This document shows positions 45,355-53,838 of a stretch of DNA of 64,000 nucleotides, piece by piece (position 1 is the stretch's first letter; every line of letters starts with the position of its first letter). The notes below the pieces were generated by a model. That model did not search any database. It was not told where the DNA came from and worked only from the letters and a program-made list of their open reading frames with translations. The DNA comes from Neopararhizobium haloflavum (lineage in GTDB: Bacteria > Pseudomonadota > Alphaproteobacteria > Rhizobiales > Rhizobiaceae), in the NCBI RefSeq assembly GCF_002750855.1, contig NZ_NWUC01000003.1, forward strand, positions 248,001 through 312,000. The letters are read 5' to 3'. The translations under genes and the position numbers were made by a program.

Positions 45355-45467
45355 ATCGATCCTCCAGGCACAGCCGGATGCAGGTTAAAAGCCGACACTT
45401 GGACAAGTAAACAGCTGAGCGGAAGCAACTGACCAAACCCATACAAAGCGCTCGCAATCAACAATCG

Positions 45468-46352
45468 TCACAAAATCGCCCCCTCGTGCCCGCCGTCCTT
45501 CGTCGCGTAGCGGAGAACTGCGTCCTGGCCGGGGATATGCGGGAAGCCGCGGAAGTTGGCGGTGTTGGCAAATTTCATTCCGCAGGTCTCGATGCGCTTG
45601 TCGCAGCCGGCGCGAATTGTGAAACCGTCACCCTCGCCGACTGCGCGCACCGGCGCCTCGAGCAGCGTCAGCACCGCGATGCCATCCGTGACACCGTGGC
45701 CCAGCACTTCGGTGCGCCGCCCTGCGTTCGCGCCGCTCGTCCACTTAAGCGTGCCGAAGGTGAACCAGCCGGAGGCATATCCGTCGAGCCCCGAGGCGGT
45801 GAAGGCACGGTCTCGCAGGAGATCGATGACGGCGCCCGTGCCCTTGAAGGCCGGGGCCTCGAGATCGACGCCGCAGCGCCCATCGCCGAGTGCAGCGTCA
45901 CAGCTTGCCTGGAAGGTTCGGCCGACTGTTTGGCCGAGGACATGCGCAAGCGAGCGTACCTCTGCGACGAAAGCCAGCCGCCCGCGCCGGATCTGTCCGA
46001 TCGCGCCGCGCCGCATCAGCACGCGTTGCGAGACGTCCGCCCAGTTCACCCGCCAGACCTCTATCTCAGCGTTGTCCCAACGGCCATCAAGGATGTCGGT
46101 TTCGGTGATCCGGTCGGAAGTCAGCACGCCCTCGGCGTCCTGCGCATCGACCGACAGGTCCGATCCCGAACGCACTTCAGAGGCTGTCAGCCCGCTCTCG
46201 GGCTCGAAGTCCGTGCCATCAAAGCCGAGCGTCCGGTCGTGGTCGGTGAAGCCGAAAGTTATGCCATCGGCACGCATGATCCGCCAGCACCAGGCGAGCG
46301 TCGTCGTGCCCTCGTCGAGATGGGCCTGCAAGTGTGGAGAGAGCAATTTCAT
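45468..46352 (-). CDS. GTA gp13-like tail protein (DUF2163)
   Basis: Encodes 294 aa with DUF2163 markers: AWCWRIMRADGITFGFTDHDR near the start, FQASCDAALGDGRCGVDL with paired Cys, and the C-terminal CDKRIETCGMKFANTANFRGFPHIPG. The cysteines bind an iron-sulfur cluster in the GTA tail hub. The lysis genes lie just upstream, an insertion relative to GTA order gp12-gp13. Confidence 0.93.
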   Translation of the reverse strand: MKLLSPHLQAHLDEGTTTLAWCWRIMRADGITFGFTDHDRTLGFDGTDFEPESGLTASEVRSGSDLSVDAQDAEGVLTSDRITETDILDGRWDNAEIEVWRVNWADVSQRVLMRRGAIGQIRRGRLAFVAEVRSLAHVLGQTVGRTFQASCDAALGDGRCGVDLEAPAFKGTGAVIDLLRDRAFTASGLDGYASGWFTFGTLKWTSGANAGRRTEVLGHGVTDGIAVLTLLEAPVRAVGEGDGFTIRAGCDKRIETCGMKFANTANFRGFPHIPGQDAVLRYATKDGGHEGAIL

Positions 46353-46368
46353 AAACTATCACCGACGA

Positions 46369-46893
46369 TCATCCTCGCCCCGCAAATTGGTTGAGCGCCT
46401 GTTTGACCGTGTGCCCGCCCATATAGAGGCCCATGAACCAGGCGGTCAGCGTCATCATCGTGGAAAGGTCGATGTCTGCCGCAATGTCTGAGCCGATCGC
46501 GGCATCTAAGGTCGGCACCAGGACCAGCCGGAAGAGAAAGAGGAAGCCGAGGAACCACATCCAGGCCGGCCGCCAAGCCCATGTCCACCAGCTCTCACTC
46601 CTGCCCAATTCGGCCAGCATCAGCCTGTTGGCTTCACGCTGCTGCTCGACCCATGCAGCCACAAGCTGGGGTGTCTCCGCCTCGGCCGCGGCGACGGCAA
46701 TCTCCAGATCTTCAGCGGGCAGCGATGGAAGATCATCGGGGGCAACACCGGCCTTCTTGGCAATGGTGTCGATGATCATGCCGCCCATCTCACCGGCCAT
46801 GCCGCCAACACGGGTTTCGAGAAGCTGCCTCACGATCGGCGCGCCGACTTTCGCGGCGACCTCAATCAACATGGATGCAAGGACGGGGCTCAC
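46369..46893 (-). CDS. 3TM-type holin (GTA-release holin family)
   Basis: Encodes 174 aa with an N-terminal amphipathic region, an acidic middle (PSLPAEDLEIAVAAAEAE) and C-terminal membrane segments (about 103-120 and 144-160), including WRPAWMWFLGFLFLFRL, a hallmark of the holin_3TM family (PF11351). Holins open the inner membrane for the endolysin. Overlaps the GH108 gene by 4 bases. Confidence 0.8.
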   Translation of the reverse strand: MSPVLASMLIEVAAKVGAPIVRQLLETRVGGMAGEMGGMIIDTIAKKAGVAPDDLPSLPAEDLEIAVAAAEAETPQLVAAWVEQQREANRLMLAELGRSESWWTWAWRPAWMWFLGFLFLFRLVLVPTLDAAIGSDIAADIDLSTMMTLTAWFMGLYMGGHTVKQALNQFAGRG

Positions 46894-47639
46894 AGCATGA
46901 TCCTTTCCGCCTCGGCGGCATAGGCTGACGCGCGCTGCTTATGGACGATCGCTCGAACGATGAGAATGAAGACAAGGAACGCGCCGGCGGCGACGATCAC
47001 GCTGAGGACCCAGCCAGCGATCTGGTCGGCGTGCTGCGGATTGATCAGCACATCACCGCCACCCGCCGTCGTCGTGGCGCCGGATGCACCGGCACCCGCG
47101 GCCTGATTGCTTGCCTTGGATTTGGCGGCTTTGGCTTGCTTCACCAGTTCCTCGCGCGCCGTCTGCCGCCCGGTCGACTTCGCCAGCGCCCAGGCAACGC
47201 CCTTGGCCTCGATGTTTGCGACCCGGCGTGACCACCCCCTGCCGAAAGTCTTCCAGATGGCGAGCGAGCGCATGAAGCCGAGGCGCTTGGCGCAGAGCTT
47301 TTGCACCGTCTCATGATCCGGCCCGCCGATCGCGCTCATCAACCATTTGCGAGCGCGAGAGGGCCCGGAATTCACACCGGCATCAAAGGTGGCAAGATCG
47401 ACGCCGGCAGCGAGCCGGTCGCCGCCAACCGTATCCCAGTACCCAGTGCGATAGATCCGTGCCACATCCTCCTGCGGAATGTTGCGCAGCTGCGTTCGCG
47501 TCGCGTTCGGCCGGTAGCGGCGATAGGTGGCGAGCGTGATGCCTTTCATGGTGGCACCGCCCGGGTCGGAGGGATGGTCCGCCCAGCCGCCTTCGTAGCC
47601 CAGCGTCACCGCCAGGCAGTTTTCAAAGTTTCCATGCAT
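46890..47639 (-). CDS. GH108-family endolysin with C-terminal membrane segment
   Basis: Encodes 249 aa. Catalytic Glu16 in YEGGWADHPSDPGGATMKGIT and FDAGVNSGPSRARKWL are typical of glycosyl hydrolase family 108 muramidases, with the peptidoglycan-binding part following. After a Gly/Ala-rich linker (about 190) there is a C-terminal membrane helix (about 210-230, VLSVIVAAGAFLVFILIV), unusual for endolysins and suggesting membrane tethering before holin triggering. Confidence 0.88.
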   Translation of the reverse strand: MHGNFENCLAVTLGYEGGWADHPSDPGGATMKGITLATYRRYRPNATRTQLRNIPQEDVARIYRTGYWDTVGGDRLAAGVDLATFDAGVNSGPSRARKWLMSAIGGPDHETVQKLCAKRLGFMRSLAIWKTFGRGWSRRVANIEAKGVAWALAKSTGRQTAREELVKQAKAAKSKASNQAAGAGASGATTTAGGGDVLINPQHADQIAGWVLSVIVAAGAFLVFILIVRAIVHKQRASAYAAEAERIML

Positions 47640-47642
47640 GGA

Positions 47643-47774
47643 TCACCTCAAGGAAAGAGCGAGCAGGATGATGAGCGCCGCGACGACGCCGACACGCAGT
47701 CGATGAGCGAAGGTCTCAAGCGGATCGGGGCTGTCGCGACGAAGTTGGCGGGCAAGATGCAGAAGCTCACGCAT
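47643..47774 (-). CDS. Small phage protein with one membrane segment
   Basis: Encodes 43 aa: a charged N-terminus (RELLHLARQLRRDSPDPLETFAHRLR) and a C-terminal hydrophobic helix VGVVAALIILLALSLR. It starts within the last codons of the upstream holin-like gene, so is translated with it. Possibly an accessory lysis protein; not recognised. Confidence 0.45.
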   Translation of the reverse strand: MRELLHLARQLRRDSPDPLETFAHRLRVGVVAALIILLALSLR

Positions 47775-48129
47775 TGCCCCCATCTCCCTCGGCGCCTCCT
47801 CTTCCTCCTTTGAGCCGCGCGAGCGCGACTTCGATGAAGGCAGGGCCAAAGACGCCGACGAGATAGGCGGCCGAGCCTGCAGCGCTCCCGGCGGGGATTG
47901 TTTCGGGCGGCAAGCCCAACCAAAAGGTGACGAGCGCCATCGAAAGGCTTCCCATGCCGGCGGCGATCAACCCGCCGAGAAGGATGTGACGCAGCGCATC
48001 GCGCAGACGCATCCTCGTCGTCAGCGCGTTCGTGGCACCGCCGAGCGCACCCCAGGCCGCGAGGATCACCGCCGTCGATGCGGCAAGCTCGCGCAGCACG
48101 GCCGCAACGAAACCTTGGTCATCGTTCAT
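47767..48129 (-). CDS. Holin-like membrane protein
   Basis: Encodes 120 aa with three hydrophobic segments (about 14-33, 46-68, 82-104) and a charged Gly-rich tail. Size, topology and place next to the endolysin suggest a holin. Overlaps the DUF2460 gene by 4 bases upstream and the small 43-aa gene downstream. Confidence 0.65.
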   Translation of the reverse strand: MNDDQGFVAAVLRELAASTAVILAAWGALGGATNALTTRMRLRDALRHILLGGLIAAGMGSLSMALVTFWLGLPPETIPAGSAAGSAAYLVGVFGPAFIEVALARLKGGRGGAEGDGGNA

Positions 48130-48752
48130 CGTCGGATCTCCACGAGCGGGATGGAGGTGATCGAGCCGAGCCGCTCGAGATCGAGCGTCACGTCGAGCTT
48201 GTCAGTGTCGAAGCGGACGGGAACGTCAAACTCGAAGCATGCAGTTATGGCGACGCCAGCACCCGGCGCGGCGGTGAAGGTGACGACGCCGGTCGTGGTG
48301 TCGGCGGACCAACCGGAGGGCTGTTCAACTCCCGACAGGGCAATGCGGACCGTCTCAGTCACAGGCTTTGCGATCGTCCGGCTCCACGACTGGCCACCCG
48401 AGGTGTAGCGCTTCACCAATTGAAAGGCGGTCGTCGTGCCATCGCCATTGCCAATCCCTTGATCGGTTGGCTCCGGTATCTGCGACGGTGGACAGGATTT
48501 GTAGTCGGCCCAGTCCTTGAACCGGAAGCCAAACAATCTGCCGTTGCGCGCCTCAAAGAAGGCGACCACCGCGGCAAGATCGTCGACGCGGCGGATGCCA
48601 TAGGCGACATCATAGCGACGACGGCTGTTCGCCCAGCTGGCATTGCGTTCTTCATTGCCGCTCGCCAGCTCGACAATCTGGGTGCGCCGTTCCGGCCCGC
48701 CGCGCGCGCCGCGGCTGACGTCGTCCGGAAACCGAACCTCGTGGAAGGCCAT
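48126..48752 (-). CDS. GTA gp12-like distal tail protein (DUF2460)
   Basis: Encodes 208 aa. DUF2460 markers: FHEVRFPDDVSRGARGGPER, FFEARNGRLFGFRFKDWADYKS, GNGDGTTTAFQLVKRY and VRFDTDKLDVTLD. In GTA this protein forms the distal tail ring between tail tube and hub. Directly downstream of the tape measure gene. Confidence 0.93.
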   Translation of the reverse strand: MAFHEVRFPDDVSRGARGGPERRTQIVELASGNEERNASWANSRRRYDVAYGIRRVDDLAAVVAFFEARNGRLFGFRFKDWADYKSCPPSQIPEPTDQGIGNGDGTTTAFQLVKRYTSGGQSWSRTIAKPVTETVRIALSGVEQPSGWSADTTTGVVTFTAAPGAGVAITACFEFDVPVRFDTDKLDVTLDLERLGSITSIPLVEIRR

Positions 48753-48794
48753 AGCGTATCTCTTGTGAATTCGTGACTGTGATCGAAGGTGAGC

Positions 48795-51002
48795 TCAGAG
48801 CCCACGCCGGCCGAGCGACACGGCACGGGCGATGTCAGCCGCGACCTGCGTGCGAGACTGGCGGAAGCTTTCCGCGTCACGGGTCATGATGGTGATGTTG
48901 ACAGCCGGCGTGCTACTCGCCGTGCCATAGTCTCTCGTCTCACGCCGAGAAAGCACACGCTCACCGCGTTGCAGGATCGCCGGCACCTCGTCATGGCGGA
49001 GCCCGACCGAGCCGCCAGAATGCATCCGCGGCGCCCCGGCAAAGGCCAATGTCGGCACCATGCGCGCTGTGCCATCGCGGCCGGCAATGCCACCTGAATG
49101 CATTGTGACGGCACGCAGGCTCGCCCAAGGATCAGCCATACCGCCGAAAATACCACTGACCGCATTGGAGAGCGGAGCGAGGATGAAACGCCGTGCGGCG
49201 AGCTTGGCAAGATCGGCAATCAGCGAGGTGACGAGATCACGGACCTTCAGCTTGCCGGACTTGACGAAGTCGGCGACGGCATTTTCGGCACCTTGGAAAG
49301 CACCGACCAGGCTCTTGCCGATATCGTCGCCGACAGCACGTGCCCTGCCAGCATAATTGGAAAGCGCCGCTGTGACCGCCTGCCAGCCGGTAGCAGCAGC
49401 CTCGGACGTCGGCTTTGCAGCCTCGGCGGCTGCCTTCGTGGCAGTCCCCGCACCCGTTGCGGCGCTGCCAGCATCTCCAAGGGCCGTTTCGAACCGCTCG
49501 GTAGCCCGCGTCGCCTCAGTGAGCGCATCTGCACCGATATCATTGCCGCCACGCATCGCATCGCGCAGCGCCTGCATCGCCGGACCGACACCGTCGAAGG
49601 CGGAGGCGCGCGTGGCAATCGCCTGCCGGCGGAATACCTCGGCCGAGGCGCCGGCATTGCTGGCCGCATGACCGAGCCTCGAGGCATAGGATTGTGCCCC
49701 GAACCAGTCGACCCGCGCATCCGCGCCGATCGTCTGCGCCACCGCGTTGAAGGTCGGCCCGATCTGCCCGAGGAAGTCTGCCCACTTGCGGGAGAGGAAT
49801 GACATTAGTCGCAGCCAGATCGATTCCACCTCTGCGCGCAGCGCCCGGAAGTCGTCGGCGAAGGATCCGGCCGAGGCCTTGATGCCGTTCCAGACGGCCT
49901 TCGCCACGCCGCCCATCAGTTGGAATGCATTGCCCAACCCACCGGCACCGCGAACCAACTGACCGAATTGGTAGATCAGCTCGCCGACACCAATGATCAG
50001 CGCACCGATGCCGGTGCGGATGAGAGCGCCGCGCAGGAGAACGAGTGCCGTGGCAAGACCGCGGACGGAGAACGCTGCCGCTGCGAAGCCTGCCACCCAA
50101 CGCCCGGTGAGATAAGCGACAAAGGTTGCAGCATAGGTGGCGAGCCGATCGAGATTGTCGATCAGCCCATGAAACGCGCTGTGCAGCATCCCGCCTGAGG
50201 AGGAAAGTCGAATGAAGGCATTGGACAGCCTGATCATCGCAGGCGCCAATGCCGCACCGATCTGGTTGCGCATGCCCTCGAACACCTGGCCGACACCGAT
50301 CAGAGCGATCTGTGCCCGGCGCATCGTCTCGATGGTACTGGCATCCATCACTGCGCCGAGATCGCTGGCACGGGCTCCGAGCCGCTGCATCTCCGCCCCG
50401 CCATTACGAAGAAGCGGCAGCAATCGGGTGACGTCGCTGGCCATGGCTTCGAGATAAAAGGTCATCTCCTGCTGGGAGAGACCGGCTCTCTCTAGACTAT
50501 CCACGAAGAGCTTCAGGGCTTCCGGGCCGGAAAGCCGGGCGAACTGATCGGCGGTGACACCGACCTTCGGCGCAACATTCTCGAAAAAGTCCGCCATCGG
50601 ACCGCCGCCGGTTTGCAGAAAGTCGCCCACACGGTCATTGACGTCCTTCAAAACGTCAGCAAGCTTTTCCTCCTCGATGCCGACAGAACGGGCAGCCCCA
50701 GCCCAGCGTTGGAACGCCTCCGGTGTGGCATTTGCCACCTGCGCGAGCTCACGGGTTTCGGCGGCAGCCTGGATCGTTGCCCTGGCGATTGCCCCCATGG
50801 CCGGAATAGCGGCCGCGGCAGCCGCGCTCATCGCGACCGTGATCCCACGTGCAAAACCAGCAAGCCGCTTATTCGCTGCCTCCATCTCGCGGGAGAGCCG
50901 TCCGAAGCCCCGTGTTCCGGCTTCACCAACTCCTTCCAGTTCGGCGCGCACCTGCCGTCCGCCGACCGCGGCTAGCCGGACACTAACGCGCTTTTCGGCC
51001 AT
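48795..51002 (-). CDS. Phage tail tape measure protein
   Basis: Encodes 735 aa. Long, mostly helical and Ala-rich, with hydrophobic stretches in the middle (for example ALIRTGIGALIIGVGELIYQF) and a C-terminal part close to lambda H-type proteins (MHSGGIAGRDGTARMVP, GLRHDEVPAILQRGERVLSRRE). It sets tail length and is ejected ahead of DNA. The spacing from the chaperone gene is broken by the VapBC insert. Confidence 0.92.
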   Translation of the reverse strand: MAEKRVSVRLAAVGGRQVRAELEGVGEAGTRGFGRLSREMEAANKRLAGFARGITVAMSAAAAAAIPAMGAIARATIQAAAETRELAQVANATPEAFQRWAGAARSVGIEEEKLADVLKDVNDRVGDFLQTGGGPMADFFENVAPKVGVTADQFARLSGPEALKLFVDSLERAGLSQQEMTFYLEAMASDVTRLLPLLRNGGAEMQRLGARASDLGAVMDASTIETMRRAQIALIGVGQVFEGMRNQIGAALAPAMIRLSNAFIRLSSSGGMLHSAFHGLIDNLDRLATYAATFVAYLTGRWVAGFAAAAFSVRGLATALVLLRGALIRTGIGALIIGVGELIYQFGQLVRGAGGLGNAFQLMGGVAKAVWNGIKASAGSFADDFRALRAEVESIWLRLMSFLSRKWADFLGQIGPTFNAVAQTIGADARVDWFGAQSYASRLGHAASNAGASAEVFRRQAIATRASAFDGVGPAMQALRDAMRGGNDIGADALTEATRATERFETALGDAGSAATGAGTATKAAAEAAKPTSEAAATGWQAVTAALSNYAGRARAVGDDIGKSLVGAFQGAENAVADFVKSGKLKVRDLVTSLIADLAKLAARRFILAPLSNAVSGIFGGMADPWASLRAVTMHSGGIAGRDGTARMVPTLAFAGAPRMHSGGSVGLRHDEVPAILQRGERVLSRRETRDYGTASSTPAVNITIMTRDAESFRQSRTQVAADIARAVSLGRRGL

Positions 51003-51065
51003 TGGCAGGCTCCTTGCTTTCGCCGCATCCGCGTCTTACGTTTCCGCTATCGATCAAACGAGCGT

Positions 51066-51284
51066 ATGACCATGGCCGAGACCGCAACTCTGTCCTCGAA
51101 GTTCCAGATCTCGATTCCCAAGGCGATCCGGGCCGCGCAGCAATGGGAGGCCGGGCTGACCTTCGCCTTCATCCCGAAGGGCACGGGCGTCCTGCTGGTG
51201 CCAGTGCCGAAGCGGGAGGCGCTGAAAGGCCTGGCACGAGGGGCATCGCCCAAAGACTATCGCGACCGCTCGGACCGGTTCTGA
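51066..51284 (+). CDS. vapB: VapB-type antitoxin (AbrB/SpoVT-like)
   Basis: Encodes 72 aa with an AbrB-like swapped-hairpin N-terminus (ATLSSKFQISIPKAIRAAQQW) and a C-terminal toxin-binding tail (KDYRDRSDRF). Lies on the plus strand within a minus-strand tail operon. Its stop overlaps the toxin start (TGATG). ATG 51066; ATG 51072 is an alternative. Confidence 0.88.
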   Translation: MTMAETATLSSKFQISIPKAIRAAQQWEAGLTFAFIPKGTGVLLVPVPKREALKGLARGASPKDYRDRSDRF

Positions 51285-51664
51285 TGATCCTCGTCGACAC
51301 GTCGGCGTGGATCGAATGGCTCATCGACTCGCCAACAGGCGAGAAGCTGTCCAGGCAGTTGCCAGAACAGGCTGAGTGGCTCGTCCCGACCATGGTCCAG
51401 CTGGAGCTGGCGAAATGGCTGACCCGCGAGGTCGGCGAGGACAAGGCGGATCAGGTCATCGCCTTCACGCAGGTCTGCACTGTTGTGCCTCTGGACACCG
51501 AGATCGCGGTGGCGGCGGCGGAGGCCTGCCGCGAGCACAAGCTTGCGACCGCCGACGCGATCATATTCGCAACAGCTCGCGCACAAGGCGCGACACTCCT
51601 GACCTGCGACGCACATTTCGAAGAACTTCCCGCCGTCACCTATATTGAGAAGATCAAGGCCTGA
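51284..51664 (+). CDS. vapC: VapC-type PIN-domain ribonuclease toxin
   Basis: Encodes 126 aa. The acidic residues of the PIN active site are present: D5 in ILVDTSAWIEW, Glu in QLELAKWL, Asp in TADAIIFATA and Asp in LLTCDAHFEEL. VapC toxins cut tRNA or rRNA when the antitoxin is lost. The 3' end overlaps the end of the frameshifted tail chaperone reading frame on the other strand by 11 bases. Confidence 0.92.
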   Translation: MILVDTSAWIEWLIDSPTGEKLSRQLPEQAEWLVPTMVQLELAKWLTREVGEDKADQVIAFTQVCTVVPLDTEIAVAAAEACREHKLATADAIIFATARAQGATLLTCDAHFEELPAVTYIEKIKA

Positions 51665-52013
51665 CATCCGAAACGCCTTTCGCCGCCAGTTCCTCGTTCA
51701 GCTTCCGGACCATCACCGCCTCGATCTCTGGCAGCAGTTCGGCCATGGCGAGCGGCAGCACACCGAGCGCATCACCGAGTGCCAGCGCCGCCGACATGTC
51801 CCAGCCGATCACCGCGCCGGGCAACACGCGCAGCTGGCCGCCGAGACGGCCGACCAGGTCCCAGACCTGCCAGCCTTCATGCGTCAGAGGCCGGTTCAGC
51901 CGCGCTGGGCAGTCCGGGCAGGCTTGCTCGCGGCCCTTGTAGGATGGGCAGGCTTGGCAGTACCGCTCGCCCCCGCCGAAGGACCATTCGGCGAGAGCGC
52001 AGAGGCGTTTTTT
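51654..52013 (-). CDS. -1 frameshift extension of the tail assembly chaperone (T-like part)
   Basis: After the slippery site at 52007-52013 the -1 frame stays open to a TGA at 51654. It reads about 117 residues: ALAEWSFGGGERYCQACPSY, then ACPDCPARLN, a tryptophan-rich stretch WQVWDLVGRLGGQLRVLPGAV, and a helical end LPEIEAVMVRKLNEELAAKG. The two CxxC pairs look like a zinc knuckle. No plausible independent start was found. By analogy with lambda gpG-GT this is made as a fusion with the upstream chaperone. Confidence 0.7.
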   Translation of the reverse strand, partial: KKRLCALAEWSFGGGERYCQACPSYKGREQACPDCPARLNRPLTHEGWQVWDLVGRLGGQLRVLPGAVIGWDMSAALALGDALGVLPLAMAELLPEIEAVMVRKLNEELAAKGVSDVRP

Positions 52014-52351
52014 TCCTGTTCGAGCAGCAGACCCTTCGAAACGTAGCTCAGCTGGAAGGCTTCGAAGATCGGCCAGACATCGAGCAACGCGTCGATGGCC
52101 TCGGGGCTGGGGTCGATGGAATTGCCGTCGGCATCGCCGATGCCCTCCCAGGCGAGCACCGCCCGACGCGCCAGCGCCTTGGCGAAGACCACCGCGCGCT
52201 CCTCGTCGGAGGCCTCCTCGGGCACGGCCTCGACGGCCGGGGCGCTGCGTGTCGCCACCATCAGCGCGGTGGTCAGCGGGCGAAGCTGCACCCGAACGCC
52301 GGGGGCGAGGTCATGCCAGCGTGGCGCGTTGGTCAGGTCGAGCGTGAGCAT
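51896..52351 (-). CDS. Tail assembly chaperone (gpG-like)
   Basis: Encodes 151 aa in the zero frame. Position between tail tube and tape measure and the A AAA AAC heptamer in codons 113-115 identify it as the short form of a frameshifted chaperone pair. After the slip site the zero-frame tail is low-complexity (ALSPNGPSAGASGTAKPAHP), as in lambda gpG, where the zero-frame end is dispensable. The start overlaps the tail tube stop. Confidence 0.8.
   Translation of the reverse strand: MLTLDLTNAPRWHDLAPGVRVQLRPLTTALMVATRSAPAVEAVPEEASDEERAVVFAKALARRAVLAWEGIGDADGNSIDPSPEAIDALLDVWPIFEAFQLSYVSKGLLLEQEKNASALSPNGPSAGASGTAKPAHPTRAASKPARTAQRG
52007..52013 (-). promoter_or_regulatory. Programmed -1 ribosomal frameshift site
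   Basis: On the minus strand the bases are A AAA AAC, in exact X-XXY-YYZ phase with codons 113-115 of the chaperone. A run of seven A in GC-rich DNA is exceptional here. GC-rich sequence follows and could form a stimulatory structure. Confidence 0.75.
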
Positions 52352-53292
52352 CAGTATTCCTCAATGTCGTTGATCAGGGTTGCGGTGCACATCCGGCCGA
52401 CCACGCTGTCGCGGGCGGCCTGCCAGTCGAAGGTGGCCTGCACGCCCTGCGGACCGGAGATCTCGATCCGGGGTCGCGGCAGGTAGACGGCGTGCACGGT
52501 GAAGGTGAAGCTCTCGCCGGACGGCAGGAGGTAGGCGAAGTCCATCTCGCAGGCCTCGCCGTTGATCGCCTGCGTCACGAGCGTCTGGTCGGCGAAGCGC
52601 ACCTCGATCCGGCCGGTCAGCGCCGCGATAGACGGGTCGGCCCCGTCGATGCGGCCGTCCGAGCGGATGGTTTCGATCCGGTCGAGGTTGTTGGCATAGG
52701 TGATATCTGCCGAGACGACATTGCCGAGCGCCGTCCCGTTCCGGGTGATCGCCCCGTTGAAATGACCAAACCGCTTCAACTCTAGCGTGGCCGGTGTACC
52801 CGCGCTCGTCGTGGTTCCGACCGTCTCGCCCTGCGCGACCAGCCGCGCGGTTGCCGTCAGCAGGCCCGAGCGCTGCATCTGCCAGGTCAGCTGGTCGAGC
52901 ACGCAGCCCGGGTACATCGCATAGCGCGGCACCTCCGGCATACCGGTCTCGATCGACATCGAGGGCAGCGTCCAGGACCCTGAGTGGAACTCGTGGCTGT
53001 ACGGGGCCTCGACGCCTGTGGTCGTTGGCGCGCCGAAGGCCGCCTTCAGCCAGAAGCCTAAGCCTGAAGCATCGAGCGGCACGACGACATCGCCATCGGC
53101 CGTGACCGTGTCCTTGATCGGCGCCAGCGGATCGCGGCCGTAGCCGAGAAGCTCGGAGTTCAAGAGCGGCTGCTCGGCACCGAGCGAGGTGGTGGCGAAG
53201 GGCATGCGGGTGAAGCCGCTCGCGGGCGGCGTTCCATAGGTCGTCTCGAACGCAAGTGCCATCAGCGCCCGCGCCCCCTGGGCTCGTGCCAT
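52351..53292 (-). CDS. Phage tail tube protein
   Basis: Encodes 313 aa. A beta-rich protein with FETTYGTPPASGFTRMPF at the start and a conserved order of strands, PHE-like EFHSGSWTLPSMSIE and VLDQLTWQMQRSGLLTATA; typical of the long-tailed-phage tail tube family found next to the frameshifted chaperones. It polymerises into the tail tube. Confidence 0.85.
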   Translation of the reverse strand: MARAQGARALMALAFETTYGTPPASGFTRMPFATTSLGAEQPLLNSELLGYGRDPLAPIKDTVTADGDVVVPLDASGLGFWLKAAFGAPTTTGVEAPYSHEFHSGSWTLPSMSIETGMPEVPRYAMYPGCVLDQLTWQMQRSGLLTATARLVAQGETVGTTTSAGTPATLELKRFGHFNGAITRNGTALGNVVSADITYANNLDRIETIRSDGRIDGADPSIAALTGRIEVRFADQTLVTQAINGEACEMDFAYLLPSGESFTFTVHAVYLPRPRIEISGPQGVQATFDWQAARDSVVGRMCTATLINDIEEY

Positions 53293-53316
53293 GGTGTTCT
53301 CCTCGGCTTGTCGTGG

Positions 53317-53736
53317 TCAGGCCAATTGGTCGGCCGTGGAATAGTGCAGCACCACCGGGACCACTGCGGCCTTCAGGCTCGCCGCGCCCTCGATCGGCAG
53401 ATCGACCGCGCGCGGGGCTCCGGCCTCGACCCAGTCGCAGAGGCCGCCCAGCGTCCGGTCGGCGGCAAGCGCCGCGGCGATTCTGGCGGTCAACGTGTCG
53501 AAGGCGGCGTCACGATCGGTGCCCTGCACAACTGCCTCGATCTCGGCGCGGTGCTGGTAGTGGTACCGCAAGGGCGACAGCGTAACCTCCGGTTCTCCGG
53601 GCTCGCCGTCGCGCAGGATCAGCAGGCCCTCGGCTGGCACGCGCTCGGGCAGCCCCTCGCCGCGGAGCGCGGTGGCGGGCAGCGCCGAGAGCCGCGCGTG
53701 CAGCGCGGCGAGGATGGTTTCGCGTGAGGTAGGCAT
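53317..53736 (-). CDS. Tail completion/terminator-like phage protein
   Basis: Encodes 139 aa. The arrangement MPTSRETILAALHARLSAL at the start, HRAEIEAVVQG in the middle and a final VVLHYSTAD strand resembles small alpha/beta tail terminator proteins (lambda gpU fold), often annotated as acyl-CoA transferase in error. It precedes the tail tube gene, the usual place. Confidence 0.65.
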   Translation of the reverse strand: MPTSRETILAALHARLSALPATALRGEGLPERVPAEGLLILRDGEPGEPEVTLSPLRYHYQHRAEIEAVVQGTDRDAAFDTLTARIAAALAADRTLGGLCDWVEAGAPRAVDLPIEGAASLKAAVVPVVLHYSTADQLA

Positions 53737-53838
53737 CAGGAGTCAGGCGCAGGTGGGCGAACCGTGCAACTTGCACTTAATCCGGTTGAATGTTGAACAT
53801 CCGAATGAAATGCAAAAACGAAAGATCGGAGCATATTT

